Assembly (NCBI RefSeq): GCF_021789175.1
Contig: NZ_CP084560.1
Location: forward strand, 1,674,001 to 1,738,000
Direction of reading: 5' to 3'
Length of the DNA stretch: 64,000 nucleotides
Origin: Arthrobacter sp. FW306-2-2C-D06B
GTDB taxonomy: Bacteria; Actinomycetota; Actinomycetes; Actinomycetales; Micrococcaceae
Within the stretch, counting starts at the first letter, position 1, and every line of letters begins with the position of its first letter. Below the pieces are notes generated by a model. That model did no database searches. It was not told where the DNA came from and saw only the letters and a list, made by a program, of their open reading frames with translations. A program made the position numbers and the translations under genes. This document shows, one piece after another, positions 34,437 to 43,405 of the stretch.

Positions 34437-35864
34437 GTGACTGAGCTATCCGCGAACCCCGCACCGTCCATGACCGGCCCCGTGACCAGTTCCCTGGGCA
34501 GCCCCCTGACCAGCACTGCGCAAAGCGGAGCGGCAAACTATCCCGGCTTGGACGATTGGCGCCAGCTGCCCATCTCGCAGCAACCCACCTGGACCGATAG
34601 GGGCGTCTTCGATGCCTCCGTCAAAGAACTGTCCGTGCTTCCGCCGCTGGTCTTCGCGGGCGAAGTTGACATATTGCGCGAGCGTCTGGCCGCTGCAGCC
34701 CAGGGCAAAGCATTCCTGCTTCAGGGCGGCGACTGCGCCGAGACCTTCGAGGACGCGACAGCTGACAAGATCAGCGCCCGGGTCCGCACCATCCTGCAGA
34801 TGGCCGTTGTCCTCACCTATGGTGCGGCCATGCCCGTCATCAAGATGGGCCGCATGGCCGGCCAGTTCGCCAAGCCCCGGTCGTCGAACGAGGAAACCCG
34901 AGACGGCGTGACCTTGCCCGCGTACCGCGGCGACATTGTCAACGGCTATGATTTCACCCCGGAGTCCCGGGCCCACGACGCCAGCCGCATGCTGAAGGCA
35001 TACCACACCTCGGCTTCCACGCTGAACCTTATCCGCGCCTTCACGCAGGGCGGCTTCGCCGATCTCCGCCTGGTGCACCTCTGGAACAAGGGCTTCACCG
35101 AAAACCCCGCCCATGCCCGCTACGAGTCCTTGGCGAGGGACATCGACCGTGCCATCAAGTTCATGGCATCCTGCGGTGCCGATTTCGAAGCCCTCAAGCG
35201 CGTGGAGTTCTTCGCGAGCCACGAGGCACTCCTGCTCGACTACGAGCGGGCCCTGACGCGCATCGACTCCCGCACGGGTCTTCCTTACGACACTTCCGGG
35301 CACTTCCTCTGGATCGGTGAGCGCACCCGTGAGCTCGACCATGCGCATGTGGACTTCCTGTCCCGGGTGCGCAATCCGATCGGCGTCAAGCTCGGTCCCG
35401 GGACTTCCGGAGACGATGCATTGCGGCTCATTGACAAGCTCGACCCGAACCGCGAGCCCGGCCGCCTTACCTTCATCACCCGTATGGGTTCCAAGAACAT
35501 CCGCGAGAAGCTGCCCGCCGTCGTCGAGAAGGTCACTGCGTCCGGCGCCCAGGTCCTCTGGGTCACGGACCCCATGCATGGGAACACGGTCACCTCGCCA
35601 AACGGGTACAAGACCCGCAACTTCGACGACGTCGTGGACGAAGTCCGCGGGTTCTTCGAAGTCCACCACGCCCTCGGGACGGTACCCGGTGGCCTGCACA
35701 TGGAAATGACCGGCGACGACGTCGCGGAATGCCTTGGCGGCGCCGATCCCATTGACCAGGACGCCTTCCTGGACCGCTACGAGTCAGTGTGCGATCCCCG
35801 CCTGAACCACATGCAGTCCCTCGAGATGGCGTTCCTCGTGGCTGGGGCCCTCACCAAGCGGTAG
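34437..35864 (+). CDS. aroG: 3-deoxy-7-phosphoheptulonate synthase, class II
   Basis: A 475-aa class II (plant/actinobacterial type) DAHP synthase, first enzyme of the shikimate pathway, joining phosphoenolpyruvate and erythrose 4-phosphate. Recognisable blocks are WRQLPISQQPTW, FLLQGGDCAE with the metal-binding Cys, GRMAGQFAKPRS, and DPMHGNT near the C-terminus. GTG start with TGGAGA upstream. The neighbouring minus-strand kinase matches the aroG-pknL neighbourhood of M. tuberculosis (Rv2178c-Rv2176). Confidence 0.95.
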   Translation: MTELSANPAPSMTGPVTSSLGSPLTSTAQSGAANYPGLDDWRQLPISQQPTWTDRGVFDASVKELSVLPPLVFAGEVDILRERLAAAAQGKAFLLQGGDCAETFEDATADKISARVRTILQMAVVLTYGAAMPVIKMGRMAGQFAKPRSSNEETRDGVTLPAYRGDIVNGYDFTPESRAHDASRMLKAYHTSASTLNLIRAFTQGGFADLRLVHLWNKGFTENPAHARYESLARDIDRAIKFMASCGADFEALKRVEFFASHEALLLDYERALTRIDSRTGLPYDTSGHFLWIGERTRELDHAHVDFLSRVRNPIGVKLGPGTSGDDALRLIDKLDPNREPGRLTFITRMGSKNIREKLPAVVEKVTASGAQVLWVTDPMHGNTVTSPNGYKTRNFDDVVDEVRGFFEVHHALGTVPGGLHMEMTGDDVAECLGGADPIDQDAFLDRYESVCDPRLNHMQSLEMAFLVAGALTKR

Positions 35865-35897
35865 TCCCCACGAAGCGGACGTCCAGTCGCAGGCCCG

Positions 35898-35945
35898 AAT
35901 ACAGGAAAGGCGATCCGGAACATTCCGGATCTCCTTTCCTGTATT
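35898..35945. terminator. Bidirectional terminator between aroG and the kinase
   Basis: A near-perfect 23-bp stem. AATACAGGAAAGG (35898-35910) pairs with 35933-35945 and GATCCGGAA (35912-35920) with 35923-35931, with one C-T mismatch and a CA turn. It lies between convergent genes. Confidence 0.88.
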
Positions 35946-35953
35946 GGCGCGTC

Positions 35954-36603
35954 CTACACAACGGTCAGGGTGACGACGGAGCCCTCCGGAGCATCGCTGT
36001 CCACGGGGTTCTGGTCGCGGACGGTGCCGAAGAAGCCACCCAGGATGTTGTTGATCTTGACCTCGAATCCGAGCGACTCCAGGGCCTTGCGGGCGGCGTC
36101 CGCCTGCTTCCCGATGAAGTTGGGGACGTGCACCATCTTCGGCCCCTTGGACAGGGTCAACGTGACGGAGTCGCCGCGGATCAAGGTGCCGTTGGCAGGG
36201 GTCTGGCTGACCACGGCTCCCGCGGGGACCTTTTTGTCGTTGACGGGTTCCGGCGATATTTTTGCGGTCAATCCGGCGTCGCTGATCGCTTTGACGGCGG
36301 CTTGCTGGCTCATGCCGCGGACATCCGGTACGGGGAGGGGCTGTGGTCCCTTGGAAACCACCAGTGCCACCGGGGTGCCGTGGCGGACCGCGGTGTCCTG
36401 GGCCGGAGACTGGGAGATGACCGTGCCTGAAGGCACTTTGTCGTCATATTGCTCTGTGACTTTGCCGAGCGCCATCCCCGCCACACCAAGGGCATTCTTT
36501 GCCTGGTCAAGTGTCAGGCCGGTCATCGCGGCAAGTGGAAACAACTGCGGACCCTTCGAGACGAAGAGCGACACCCCTTGGAACTTCCGGACTACTTGGC
36601 CGG
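35954..36603 (-). pseudogene. PASTA-domain C-terminal part of the kinase, out of frame with it
   Basis: This reading frame encodes the extracytoplasmic end of the kinase at 36592-38040 but is shifted relative to it. About three intact PASTA repeats are visible, each ending in a VSKGP- or LSKGP-type motif, finishing with GSVVTLTVV. It has no start codon of its own with a ribosome site at the junction. As sequenced, the cell would make a kinase without most of its PASTA region. Adding one G in the CCGGCC run around 36598-36603 joins the frames and gives NPLPGQVVRK, which reads like a normal PASTA junction. It is either a real mutation or a sequence error. Confidence 0.85.
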
Positions 36604-38040
36604 AAGCGGGTTCCGTTCCAACAGCCAACCCGTCGTGACGTCGTCGTCGAACACGTCTTTCGGCTCGGATTGGAAGCCGGCGGTGCGCAGCAGCTGCTGT
36701 GCCTCCGCGACGGTCTTGTTCTTGGTGTCCGGTATGGTTCCGGGCGAACCGGGCCCCATGCCGAAGAACCAGCCCGCCGCAGTGGCAAGGATCGCCAGGA
36801 CAATCACGACAATCGTCCAGATCACCGCCCGGCGGCGCGGGTTGCCTTCCCGCAAAGAGCGCGACGGCGTGGCCGCGGCCCTGGCGCGGTCCTTTTCTTC
36901 CTGGCGCTCCATCCGCTTGATGTCGCGTTTGCTGGGCGGGGCATCGGCCGGATCCAGCGGCTCGCGGTCCTGTGGCACCTGGACGTCGAAAGCTGCGGCC
37001 CCGGAGGAGAATCCCGACGGCGGAAGCACCGTGGTTGGATTGCGCTGACTTGAGATGATCTCCGTGCGGCCTATCCGTTCCAGGGGCTCCGTGCGTTCGG
37101 CGTGGAAAGGGGCGACTACCGCGGTTGCCGCGGCCGCTCCTTGTTGCCCTTCGGGCGTCGCCGCCTTGGCGGCCGGCGGGTTGATGTCCAGTTGCGCGTC
37201 GCTCAAGGTGGTGCGGATGTGCCGCAGTTCCGACAAGAGCGCGGAGCCGTCCACAGGACGCTCTTCGGGTTCCTTTGCGGTGCACCACTGGACCAGTTCG
37301 TCCACATCGGCGGCAAGGCCGGGCACCGCGAGCGACGGCGGTGCGACGGCCGCGTTGACGTGCTGGTAGGCAACCTGGATGGGAACGTCGCCCGCATACG
37401 GTTGCTCGCCGGTAAGCATTTCGTAGAGCATGATGCCGGTGGAGTAGATGTCGCTCCGGGCGTCCGCGGCTTTGCCGAGGACCAGTTCGGGAGCCAGGTA
37501 TGCGACTGTGCCGATGAGGGCGCCGGTGCTGGTTGTCGCTGTGACCGCCCGGGCCAGGCCGAAGTCGCCCACCTTGATGCGGCCGTCGTCGGCGATGAGG
37601 ACGTTTTCCGGTTTCACGTCGCGGTGGATGAGCCCTGCTGCGTGGGCGGCCGCGAGCCCTTCGATGACGGGGTCGATCAGGGCAAATGCCAGCCGGGGCG
37701 GAAGGGCTGCTTTCTCGTTGAGGACGTCGCGCAGGGTGTGGCCCTTGATGTACTCCATGACGATGTACGCAATGTGGCCGTCCTGTCCCTGGTCGAGGAC
37801 ACCTACGACGTGCGGGTGGGAAAGGCTCGCCGCGGCCCGGGCTTCGCGCTGCAAGCGGTCGAGGAAATTCTGGTCATTGGCCAGGTGGGGATGCAGCACT
37901 TTGAGTGCCACGTCGCGGTCGAGCCGCTCATCGGTGGCGAGATAGACGGTTGACATTCCGCCGTTCGCGAGGCGCGATCGCACCAGGTAGCGCCCGTCCA
38001 CGAGGGATCCGAGGAGTTGGTCCGAAACTTGTTCCTGCAC
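36592..38040 (-). CDS. pknL: Ser/Thr protein kinase, PknL/PknB type, truncated after the first PASTA repeat by a frameshift
   Basis: A 482-aa product. The kinase domain (about 15-280) has Lys47 in DVALKVL, the catalytic loop HRDVKPEN (Asp141) and DFG at 159-161, so it should be active. A proline/alanine-rich linker and a single membrane helix (about 400-425, VIWTIVVIVLAILATAAGWFF) follow, then part of a PASTA repeat, before TAG at 36592-36594. The remaining PASTA repeats lie in another frame (35954-36603). Intact relatives sense muropeptides or lipid II and phosphorylate division and wall proteins. Position next to aroG and an Rv2175c-like gene supports PknL; corynebacterial PknL also has PASTA repeats. 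Confidence 0.88.
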   Translation of the reverse strand: MQEQVSDQLLGSLVDGRYLVRSRLANGGMSTVYLATDERLDRDVALKVLHPHLANDQNFLDRLQREARAAASLSHPHVVGVLDQGQDGHIAYIVMEYIKGHTLRDVLNEKAALPPRLAFALIDPVIEGLAAAHAAGLIHRDVKPENVLIADDGRIKVGDFGLARAVTATTSTGALIGTVAYLAPELVLGKAADARSDIYSTGIMLYEMLTGEQPYAGDVPIQVAYQHVNAAVAPPSLAVPGLAADVDELVQWCTAKEPEERPVDGSALLSELRHIRTTLSDAQLDINPPAAKAATPEGQQGAAAATAVVAPFHAERTEPLERIGRTEIISSQRNPTTVLPPSGFSSGAAAFDVQVPQDREPLDPADAPPSKRDIKRMERQEEKDRARAAATPSRSLREGNPRRRAVIWTIVVIVLAILATAAGWFFGMGPGSPGTIPDTKNKTVAEAQQLLRTAGFQSEPKDVFDDDVTTGWLLERNPLPAK

Positions 38041-38062
38041 CCTACGATCCTAGTTGAGCAAA

Positions 38063-38101
38063 AACACGGGCCCGAATCGCCGTGCGATCCGGGCCCGTGT
38101 T
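38063..38101 (-). terminator. Terminator of the LysM gene
   Basis: AACACGGGCCCG (38063-38074) pairs with CGGGCCCGTGTT (38090-38101), with an inner ATCGC-CGT-GCGAT stem. Read on the minus strand it is followed by TTTTTG, 12 bp after the LysM stop and before the kinase gene. Confidence 0.88.
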
Positions 38102-38113
38102 CCGCGGCCTGAT

Positions 38114-39499
38114 TTAGCTGAAGTTCTTCTTGAGGGACAGGATCGAGGCGACGTAGGCCTTGGTGTCCTCGTACATCCCGTGCTTGCTCACCGAGTACTG
38201 GCCCTGGTAGTAGCCTGCGATGGCCGTGTTCAGATCCTTGCTCGTGTTGACGAGGGCCCGGATGATGGCGACGCCGGCGGTCACGTTGTCATACGGGTCC
38301 AGGATGTTGAGCTTGCGGCCCACCAGTTGGGAAGCCCATTCTCCGGAGGAGGGAATCACCTGCATCGTGCCGATGGCGTTGGCGGGAGAGACGGCACGCT
38401 GGTTGAAGCCGGATTCCTGGTAGGCGAACGCCATGGCCAAAGACGGGTCCACCCCCATCCGACGCGCGGTATCGGCTACGATCCCCTTCATCTGGGCGGT
38501 GCTGGGTACCGGGGACGCATTGAGCAGGGCCTTGTTCGCGTTGGCTGAACTGACTACCGCCTCCGGGTAGGTGTAGCCCAGGAACGTGCTGGGAACCAGG
38601 GGGGTGCTGACTGGAGCCGGGGCCGGAGCCGAGGCTGCGGGAGCACCCGGGATGGCGAGCTTCTGCCCCGGATAAATGATGGTGCTCATCGACAGCTTGT
38701 TGGCAGAGAGCAGCGATGACAAGGACACGCCAAGGCGGGACGCAATGCCGCCCAGGGTGTCACCCGACTTGATGGTGTACGAGCCGGTGTTGGCAAGTGC
38801 CGGCGCTGCCGGGGCAGCCGGAGCGGAAGCATGGGCCAATGCCGCTGGAGCCGGGGCCGCCGGAGCTGGTGCGTTCGTTCCCGGGCCGACCTTGATCTTC
38901 TGCCCCGGGTAGATGATGGACCGGCCGTTGAGGCTGTTCCAGCTGAAGACGTCCGAGAGCGACACTCCGTGGCGGGCGGCGATGCCGCTCAGGGTATCCC
39001 CGGACACGACTGTGTAGCTGGCGGCCGACGACGACGCCGGGCTGGGTGCCGGGCTTGGCGCGGGTGCCGGGGCGCTTGGAGCAGCCGCGGAACCGGACAA
39101 CTTGATCTGCTGTCCCGGGTAGATGATGGTGTTGCCCGAGAGCCCGTTGAGCTGCAGGACGGTGTTGGTGTTCAGCCCGTAGCGGGCCGCGATGCCGCTG
39201 ATGGTATCGCCCCGGACGATCGTGTACGTGGCCGGAGCTGCCGGTGCCATGGGCTGCATGGCAGCCGGGATGGTCGCGGCAACCGCGGAGGCGGGAATGA
39301 CGTTTGCGGACACGGCCGCGGCCTGGGCCTGCATGGCCGCGGTCAACGATGCGGGAATCTTCTGGGTTTGTACCGCTGGAAGCGCTGTTGCCGGTTGGGC
39401 GAGCGCCAATGAAGAGAGCATGACGGCGGGCAGCGCCGCTGTGGTGGCCGCAATTATGGGCATGCTCGTTGTCTTCTTGGGCGAGCGGGGCGTCGTCAT
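38114..39499 (-). CDS. Secreted LysM-repeat lytic transglycosylase
   Basis: A 461-aa exported wall protein. A basic N-terminus and hydrophobic stretch ending near ALAQPATA (about 13-40) form a signal sequence. Three LysM domains follow (about 92-134, 162-204 and 241-283), each with a GDT motif near the start and IIYPGQ near the end, separated by Ala/Pro linkers. The C-terminal SLT domain (about 335-461) has the catalytic Glu in FAYQESGFN, then AIGTMQVIP. It binds and cleaves glycan strands. ATG at 39499 has GAGG upstream. A CRP-like palindrome lies about 90 bp upstream. Confidence 0.9.
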   Translation of the reverse strand: MTTPRSPKKTTSMPIIAATTAALPAVMLSSLALAQPATALPAVQTQKIPASLTAAMQAQAAAVSANVIPASAVAATIPAAMQPMAPAAPATYTIVRGDTISGIAARYGLNTNTVLQLNGLSGNTIIYPGQQIKLSGSAAAPSAPAPAPSPAPSPASSSAASYTVVSGDTLSGIAARHGVSLSDVFSWNSLNGRSIIYPGQKIKVGPGTNAPAPAAPAPAALAHASAPAAPAAPALANTGSYTIKSGDTLGGIASRLGVSLSSLLSANKLSMSTIIYPGQKLAIPGAPAASAPAPAPVSTPLVPSTFLGYTYPEAVVSSANANKALLNASPVPSTAQMKGIVADTARRMGVDPSLAMAFAYQESGFNQRAVSPANAIGTMQVIPSSGEWASQLVGRKLNILDPYDNVTAGVAIIRALVNTSKDLNTAIAGYYQGQYSVSKHGMYEDTKAYVASILSLKKNFS

Positions 39500-39584
39500 G
39501 GGAGCAATCCTCATCTCAGCAGCGGACGTTGGGAATGCCGCTGTTGCCAGTGTTACTAAAGTTAGTAGTGATGCAAATGTGATC

Positions 39585-39603
39585 AATGTGAATCTCTCAC
39601 ATT
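39585..39603 (-). promoter_or_regulatory. CRP/GlxR-like palindrome AATGTGA-N5-TCACATT upstream of the LysM gene
   Basis: A perfect 7-bp inverted repeat built of TGTGA and TCACA half-sites, 86 bp before the LysM start codon. The usual CRP/GlxR spacing is 6 bp, here 5, so the regulator is uncertain. Confidence 0.45.
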
Positions 39604-39723
39604 TTTGGATTCCGCACAAGAAATCCCGGCGCATTCGATTCTTGGGCAATTCGGGGACGCAAATTCCGCTCGTGCCGTCCGTCCGGCTAGGCGCAAAGCG
39701 CGCGGGCGTGGCAATCTTGATCC

Positions 39724-40077
39724 GTGAGTAATGTAGAAAGCCTCGTTTCCGAATGGCTGCCGCTGCCCGATGTGGCAGAGCTGCTGAACGTTTCAATCAC
39801 CAAGGTCCACGGTCTTCTGGATGAGCGTGCAGTGGTGGCTGTGAGAGTGGGCGAACGCAATATCCGTTCGATTCCTGCCCTCTTTATCCAGGATGGTCAT
39901 GTGGTGGATAGCCTGAAGGGCACCATCGCAGTGCTTGGCGATGCCGGGTACACGGATGAGGAGCTCATCGCGTGGCTTTTCACTCCGGATGAGTCGCTGC
40001 GTGGCCGCCCTGTCGATGCGCTCCGTGAAGGGCGCAAAACTGAAATCCGACGCAGGGCCCAATCGCTTGCCTGGTAA
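39724..40077 (+). CDS. Helix-turn-helix protein, Rv2175c-like
   Basis: A 117-aa DNA-binding protein. The winged-helix region (about 8-60) reads WLPLPDVAELLNVSITKVHGLL then AVRVGERNIRSIPA; the C-terminal half (LKGTIAVLGDAGYTDEELIAWLF) is the conserved Rv2175c tail. In M. tuberculosis Rv2175c is phosphorylated by PknL, encoded next door, which releases it from DNA. Here the kinase gene is about 1.7 kb away across the LysM gene. GTG start at 39724. Strong terminator downstream. Confidence 0.88.
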   Translation: MSNVESLVSEWLPLPDVAELLNVSITKVHGLLDERAVVAVRVGERNIRSIPALFIQDGHVVDSLKGTIAVLGDAGYTDEELIAWLFTPDESLRGRPVDALREGRKTEIRRRAQSLAW

Positions 40078-40083
40078 GGGACT

Positions 40084-40145
40084 CCTGCCCTAAATGCAGT
40101 GGTGGCGATCAGATTGCTGGTCGCCACCACTGCATTTAAGGCAGG
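40084..40145. terminator. Very strong bidirectional terminator
   Basis: An 18-bp perfect stem (40091-40108 with 40121-40138) extended by CCTGCC (40084-40089) with GGCAGG (40140-40145), 12-nt loop. It lies between the convergent Rv2175c-like and polyprenyl synthase genes. Confidence 0.9.
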
Positions 40146-40182
40146 TATTTAGACTGCCGTTAACGTGGATTTCTCCAAGAGT

Positions 40183-41274
40183 TCACGCGGCCCGGCTGAC
40201 GGCGGCTTCGGCCAACTGCCTGAGCGCGGTAAGCGGGAGTTCAGCCAAGGGGAGGCTTTCCAAGGCTGCGAAAGCTTCGTTGCTGAGTTCCTCGATCATC
40301 GATTCCGTGGCTTCGAGCGCACCGCAATCCACGATGATCCGCCGGATCTCGGCAACCTCGGCCTCGCCAAGGTCCTGCCGTCCGAGCATGGTATCGATGT
40401 AGCTCGAATCAGTAGCCCCGGCCTGGTTGATGGCGAAGCCCACCAGCACAGTCCGTTTGCCTTCGCGGAGGTCATCTCCTGCAGGCTTTCCTGTCGTCCC
40501 GGGGTCTCCGAACACCCCCAGGACGTCGTCGCGGAGCTGGAAAGCTTCCCCAAGGGGCAACGCGAAAGCGGAATAGCCTTGCAAGAGCTCTTCGCTGGCA
40601 CCGGCCAAAGCACCACCAAGGGCCAGGGGGTGTTCCGTTGAGTACTTCGCCGATTTGAATCGGATGATGGACTGGGCGCGGCGGACGGCACCTGCGCGGT
40701 CCCGCACGGGACCCGCAACTTCCTCCAGGATGTCCAGGTATTGGCCGGCCATGACCTCGGCGCGCATCAGGTTGAAGATCCGCCGCGCAGGCGTACCTGA
40801 AGCAGCCCTGCCACCAATCTCGGTGAACGCCTCCTCGCTGAACGACAGGCAGAGGTCTCCGGTGAGGATCGCGGCCGCATGCCCGAAGCGTTCGCTGTCG
40901 AGGGCCCAGCCCTCGCCCTCATGGAGCTGGCTGAACCGCTTGTGGACGCTTGGACCGCCACGCCGGGTGTCAGAGCGGTCGATGATGTCGTCGTGAATCA
41001 GGGCTGCAGCCTGGAAGAGTTCCAAAGCGCAGCCGGCGGTAATGATGTCCGGATGCGCGGACTGACCTCCGGCACCTCGCCACCCCCAGTAGCACATCAA
41101 GGCCCGGAGCCGTTTGCCGCCTGTCACAAGGCTCGTGATTGATCCCATGAGGGGGGCGACATCAGGGGAGATGGTGGCCATGGTTTCTTGCTGCGCCCCA
41201 AGGAAACCATTGAGTTTGGCCGCGACATCGCCCACAAAACGGCTCTGTTCCGAACCCGGGCTCTCCGTAGTCAC
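40183..41274 (-). CDS. Polyprenyl diphosphate synthase
   Basis: A 363-aa trans-isoprenyl diphosphate synthase that elongates isopentenyl diphosphate chains for quinones or other lipids. The first Asp-rich motif is LIHDDIIDRSDTRRGG and the second is LRDDVLGVFGD, with GGKRLRALM near the N-terminus for diphosphate binding. Chain length cannot be set from sequence alone. The location matches idsA2 (Rv2173) near Rv2175c. GTG start overlaps the stop of the upstream lipoprotein gene (GTGA). Confidence 0.9.
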   Translation of the reverse strand: MTTESPGSEQSRFVGDVAAKLNGFLGAQQETMATISPDVAPLMGSITSLVTGGKRLRALMCYWGWRGAGGQSAHPDIITAGCALELFQAAALIHDDIIDRSDTRRGGPSVHKRFSQLHEGEGWALDSERFGHAAAILTGDLCLSFSEEAFTEIGGRAASGTPARRIFNLMRAEVMAGQYLDILEEVAGPVRDRAGAVRRAQSIIRFKSAKYSTEHPLALGGALAGASEELLQGYSAFALPLGEAFQLRDDVLGVFGDPGTTGKPAGDDLREGKRTVLVGFAINQAGATDSSYIDTMLGRQDLGEAEVAEIRRIIVDCGALEATESMIEELSNEAFAALESLPLAELPLTALRQLAEAAVSRAA

Positions 41275-41804
41275 TTGATTGACCCGGCGGCCACGTTGGC
41301 ACCGATAGTGAACGTGGATTTGCCTGCGGTTTCCACCACTGAGATATTCACCGTTTCATTGTCGCCACGCAGGAAATCCTTTGACTTGATACTTCCCACG
41401 GTGCTGCCGGGAACTTCCTTAAAGCCCTGCGCCGTGAGCGCGGAGGTATAAAAGGCCACTACTGCGTCCGATGGGGACGCAATGGTGCCGACCAAGGCCA
41501 CCGACGCCGGGGAGGAGTTCTTGTCGAAACTGCTGGATTCCACCGCTGCCTTGGGCATCAATGGAATCAGTTGCTGCGGGAATCCCGGAACCAGGGCGCC
41601 GACCGTCGCCGAAGCTCCTGCGGCCGCCGTGGACGTGGTGGCCGGCGCCGGACTTGCCGAGGAAATGGCCGCCCCGGACGATGTTGGCGCAGCCCCTTGG
41701 GATGCCGTGCCTGCAGGGGACGACCCGCAAGCCGAGATGGTCAACGCGACCCCCGTGGCCAACAAGGCCACGCTGACGGGTTGAGGCTTTCCAAAGAGCT
41801 TCAC
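41271..41804 (-). CDS. Secreted lipoprotein of unknown function
   Basis: A 177-aa predicted lipoprotein. The signal peptide ends in the lipobox ISAC with the modified Cys26. A Ser/Ala/Thr-rich linker (about 27-70) leads to a compact domain (about 75-177) containing SPSDAVVAFYTSALTAQGFK, a layout seen in small periplasm-like ligand or wall-anchored domains. No characterised family is recognised. It is translationally coupled to the polyprenyl synthase gene, though no functional link is obvious. Confidence 0.8.
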   Translation of the reverse strand: MKLFGKPQPVSVALLATGVALTISACGSSPAGTASQGAAPTSSGAAISSASPAPATTSTAAAGASATVGALVPGFPQQLIPLMPKAAVESSSFDKNSSPASVALVGTIASPSDAVVAFYTSALTAQGFKEVPGSTVGSIKSKDFLRGDNETVNISVVETAGKSTFTIGANVAAGSIK

Positions 41805-41900
41805 AGGGATTTCCTCCTGGGGACGACGCCGGATGCTGCCTTCAGTTTAGGGCGCCGGATGCAGCCACCAGTAACCAGTGCCGCGGCATAGGATTTCCTT

Positions 41901-43169
41901 GTGAGACCACGAGCAGAGAACAACGGGCGGGGCCCCGGACAAGAATCCGCCCCGGATCCCGCTGCCCTGCGGGAACTGAGGCGCACCAGCATCCTCCACG
42001 TCGACATGGATGCCTTCTTTGTCTCGGTGGAATTGCGCACCCGGCCTGAACTCAAGGGAAAACCGGTCATTGTCGGATTCCCGGTGGATCGCTCAGTTGT
42101 ACTGTCCGCCTCCTACGAAGCGCGGGCGCTGGGCGTGAAGTCTGCCATGCCCATGGCCAACGCCATGCGGATGTGCCCCAACGCTGTCATCATCGAGCCC
42201 CGCCACAGCCTCTACTACGAGGTGTCCCGGGAGTTGATGGGCATATTCGAATCGATAACGGACCTCGTGGAGCCCTTGAGTGTCGACGAGGCTTTCCTGG
42301 ATGTCGGTGGCGCGATCCGGAGGCTTGGTCCGCCCCTCCAGATCGGCCATTTGATCCGGCGCCGCGTTGCGTCCGAGCTCGGAATCACTGCGTCCGTGGG
42401 AATAGCGGCCAACAAGTTCGTTGCCAAAATTGCTTCTACGCGCTGCAAACCCGACGGACTGCTGCTTATTGAGGAGGGGCAGACCGTAGCCTATCTCCAC
42501 AGCCTGCCCGTGAACGCCCTGTGGGGAGTCGGGGCCAAGACCGCCGATGTCCTCGCCAGGCTGGGGATCCGTACCGTGGCTGACGTTGCGGCCACACCGC
42601 TGTCTTCCTTGAAAAGGGTCCTGGGAGCGTCGGGAGAGCACGTCCACCGATTGTCGATGGGCTTGGATCCGCGGCCGGTCACGCCGACGCGCCTCGAGAA
42701 GAGCATTGGTTCCGAGGAGACGTTCGCCGTTGACACCCCGGATGAGGCGCTACTGCACCGCGAGTTGCTAAGGCTCTCCCACCGAACCGCTTCCCGGCTG
42801 CGGACAGCCGGAATGCTTGCCCGGACCATCGCGTTGAAGCTGCGCTATGCGGATTTTTCGACAATCAGCCGCAGCAAGACAATGCATACGCCAGTGGACA
42901 GCGCACAGTTGATCTATCAGGTGGCAAGCCAGCTGCTTGCGTCCTTGGGGGAGCGGCCCATGAGCGTGCGACTTGTAGGCGTCCGGGCTGAGCAGCTCGA
43001 ACCGGCGGAACACACCTCGTTGCAGTTGAGCTTCGACCGCAGGGACGACAACTGGCGGGCGGCTGAACAGGCGCTTGACCGTGTCATCGAGCGATTCGGC
43101 AGCAAGACTGTCCTTCCGGCGACGCTTCTGGAGCCGCATGCGGAGCCGGGCGGGCCGGGTTCTCCCTAA
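41901..43169 (+). CDS. dinB: DNA polymerase IV (Y family)
   Basis: A 422-aa translesion polymerase. Catalytic acidic residues are in ILHVDMDAFFVSVE and SVDEAFLDVGG, followed by ASVGIAANKFVAKIAS. The helix-hairpin-helix/thumb region is LWGVGAKTADVLARLGI and the little-finger domain follows (about 260-370). GTG start at 41901. A short C-terminal tail does not show an obvious clamp-binding peptide. It copies past minor-groove and alkylation lesions. Confidence 0.94.
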   Translation: MRPRAENNGRGPGQESAPDPAALRELRRTSILHVDMDAFFVSVELRTRPELKGKPVIVGFPVDRSVVLSASYEARALGVKSAMPMANAMRMCPNAVIIEPRHSLYYEVSRELMGIFESITDLVEPLSVDEAFLDVGGAIRRLGPPLQIGHLIRRRVASELGITASVGIAANKFVAKIASTRCKPDGLLLIEEGQTVAYLHSLPVNALWGVGAKTADVLARLGIRTVADVAATPLSSLKRVLGASGEHVHRLSMGLDPRPVTPTRLEKSIGSEETFAVDTPDEALLHRELLRLSHRTASRLRTAGMLARTIALKLRYADFSTISRSKTMHTPVDSAQLIYQVASQLLASLGERPMSVRLVGVRAEQLEPAEHTSLQLSFDRRDDNWRAAEQALDRVIERFGSKTVLPATLLEPHAEPGGPGSP

Positions 43170-43405
43170 GCATCGAAGAGCCCTCGCGTGCCATCCGGCG
43201 TGTCTTTCAGAACAGCGGCCAACAAACTATCCTAGAGATACACAGATTTAGACCGTCTGGATAAATTGCCATGTTGCGTCTGTTCCGTGAGACCGTGTTC
43301 ACAAGACCCGGTCTTCGGGAACCCTTTTTTGGGTTCGTCCGTTCAAAGGGAACAGAGGCAACGGCCGCGGCGTATCCAGACGCTGGCCGACTAAAGGAGG
43401 TCGCG

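Noticed and set aside
36592..36603. Programmed ribosomal frameshifting in the PASTA kinase
   Set aside because: No slippery heptamer or clear downstream stimulatory structure at the junction; a lost G in a GC run explains it more simply.
38500..39300. Repeat array that might be a CRISPR or satellite
   Set aside because: The repeats are coding: three LysM domains and Ala/Pro linkers of the secreted transglycosylase, with diverged DNA and no spacer structure.
39500..39723. c-di-AMP (ydaO-type) riboswitch before the LysM gene
   Set aside because: Such elements often precede actinobacterial wall hydrolases, but I could not see the conserved core in this leader; only a CRP-like palindrome is evident.
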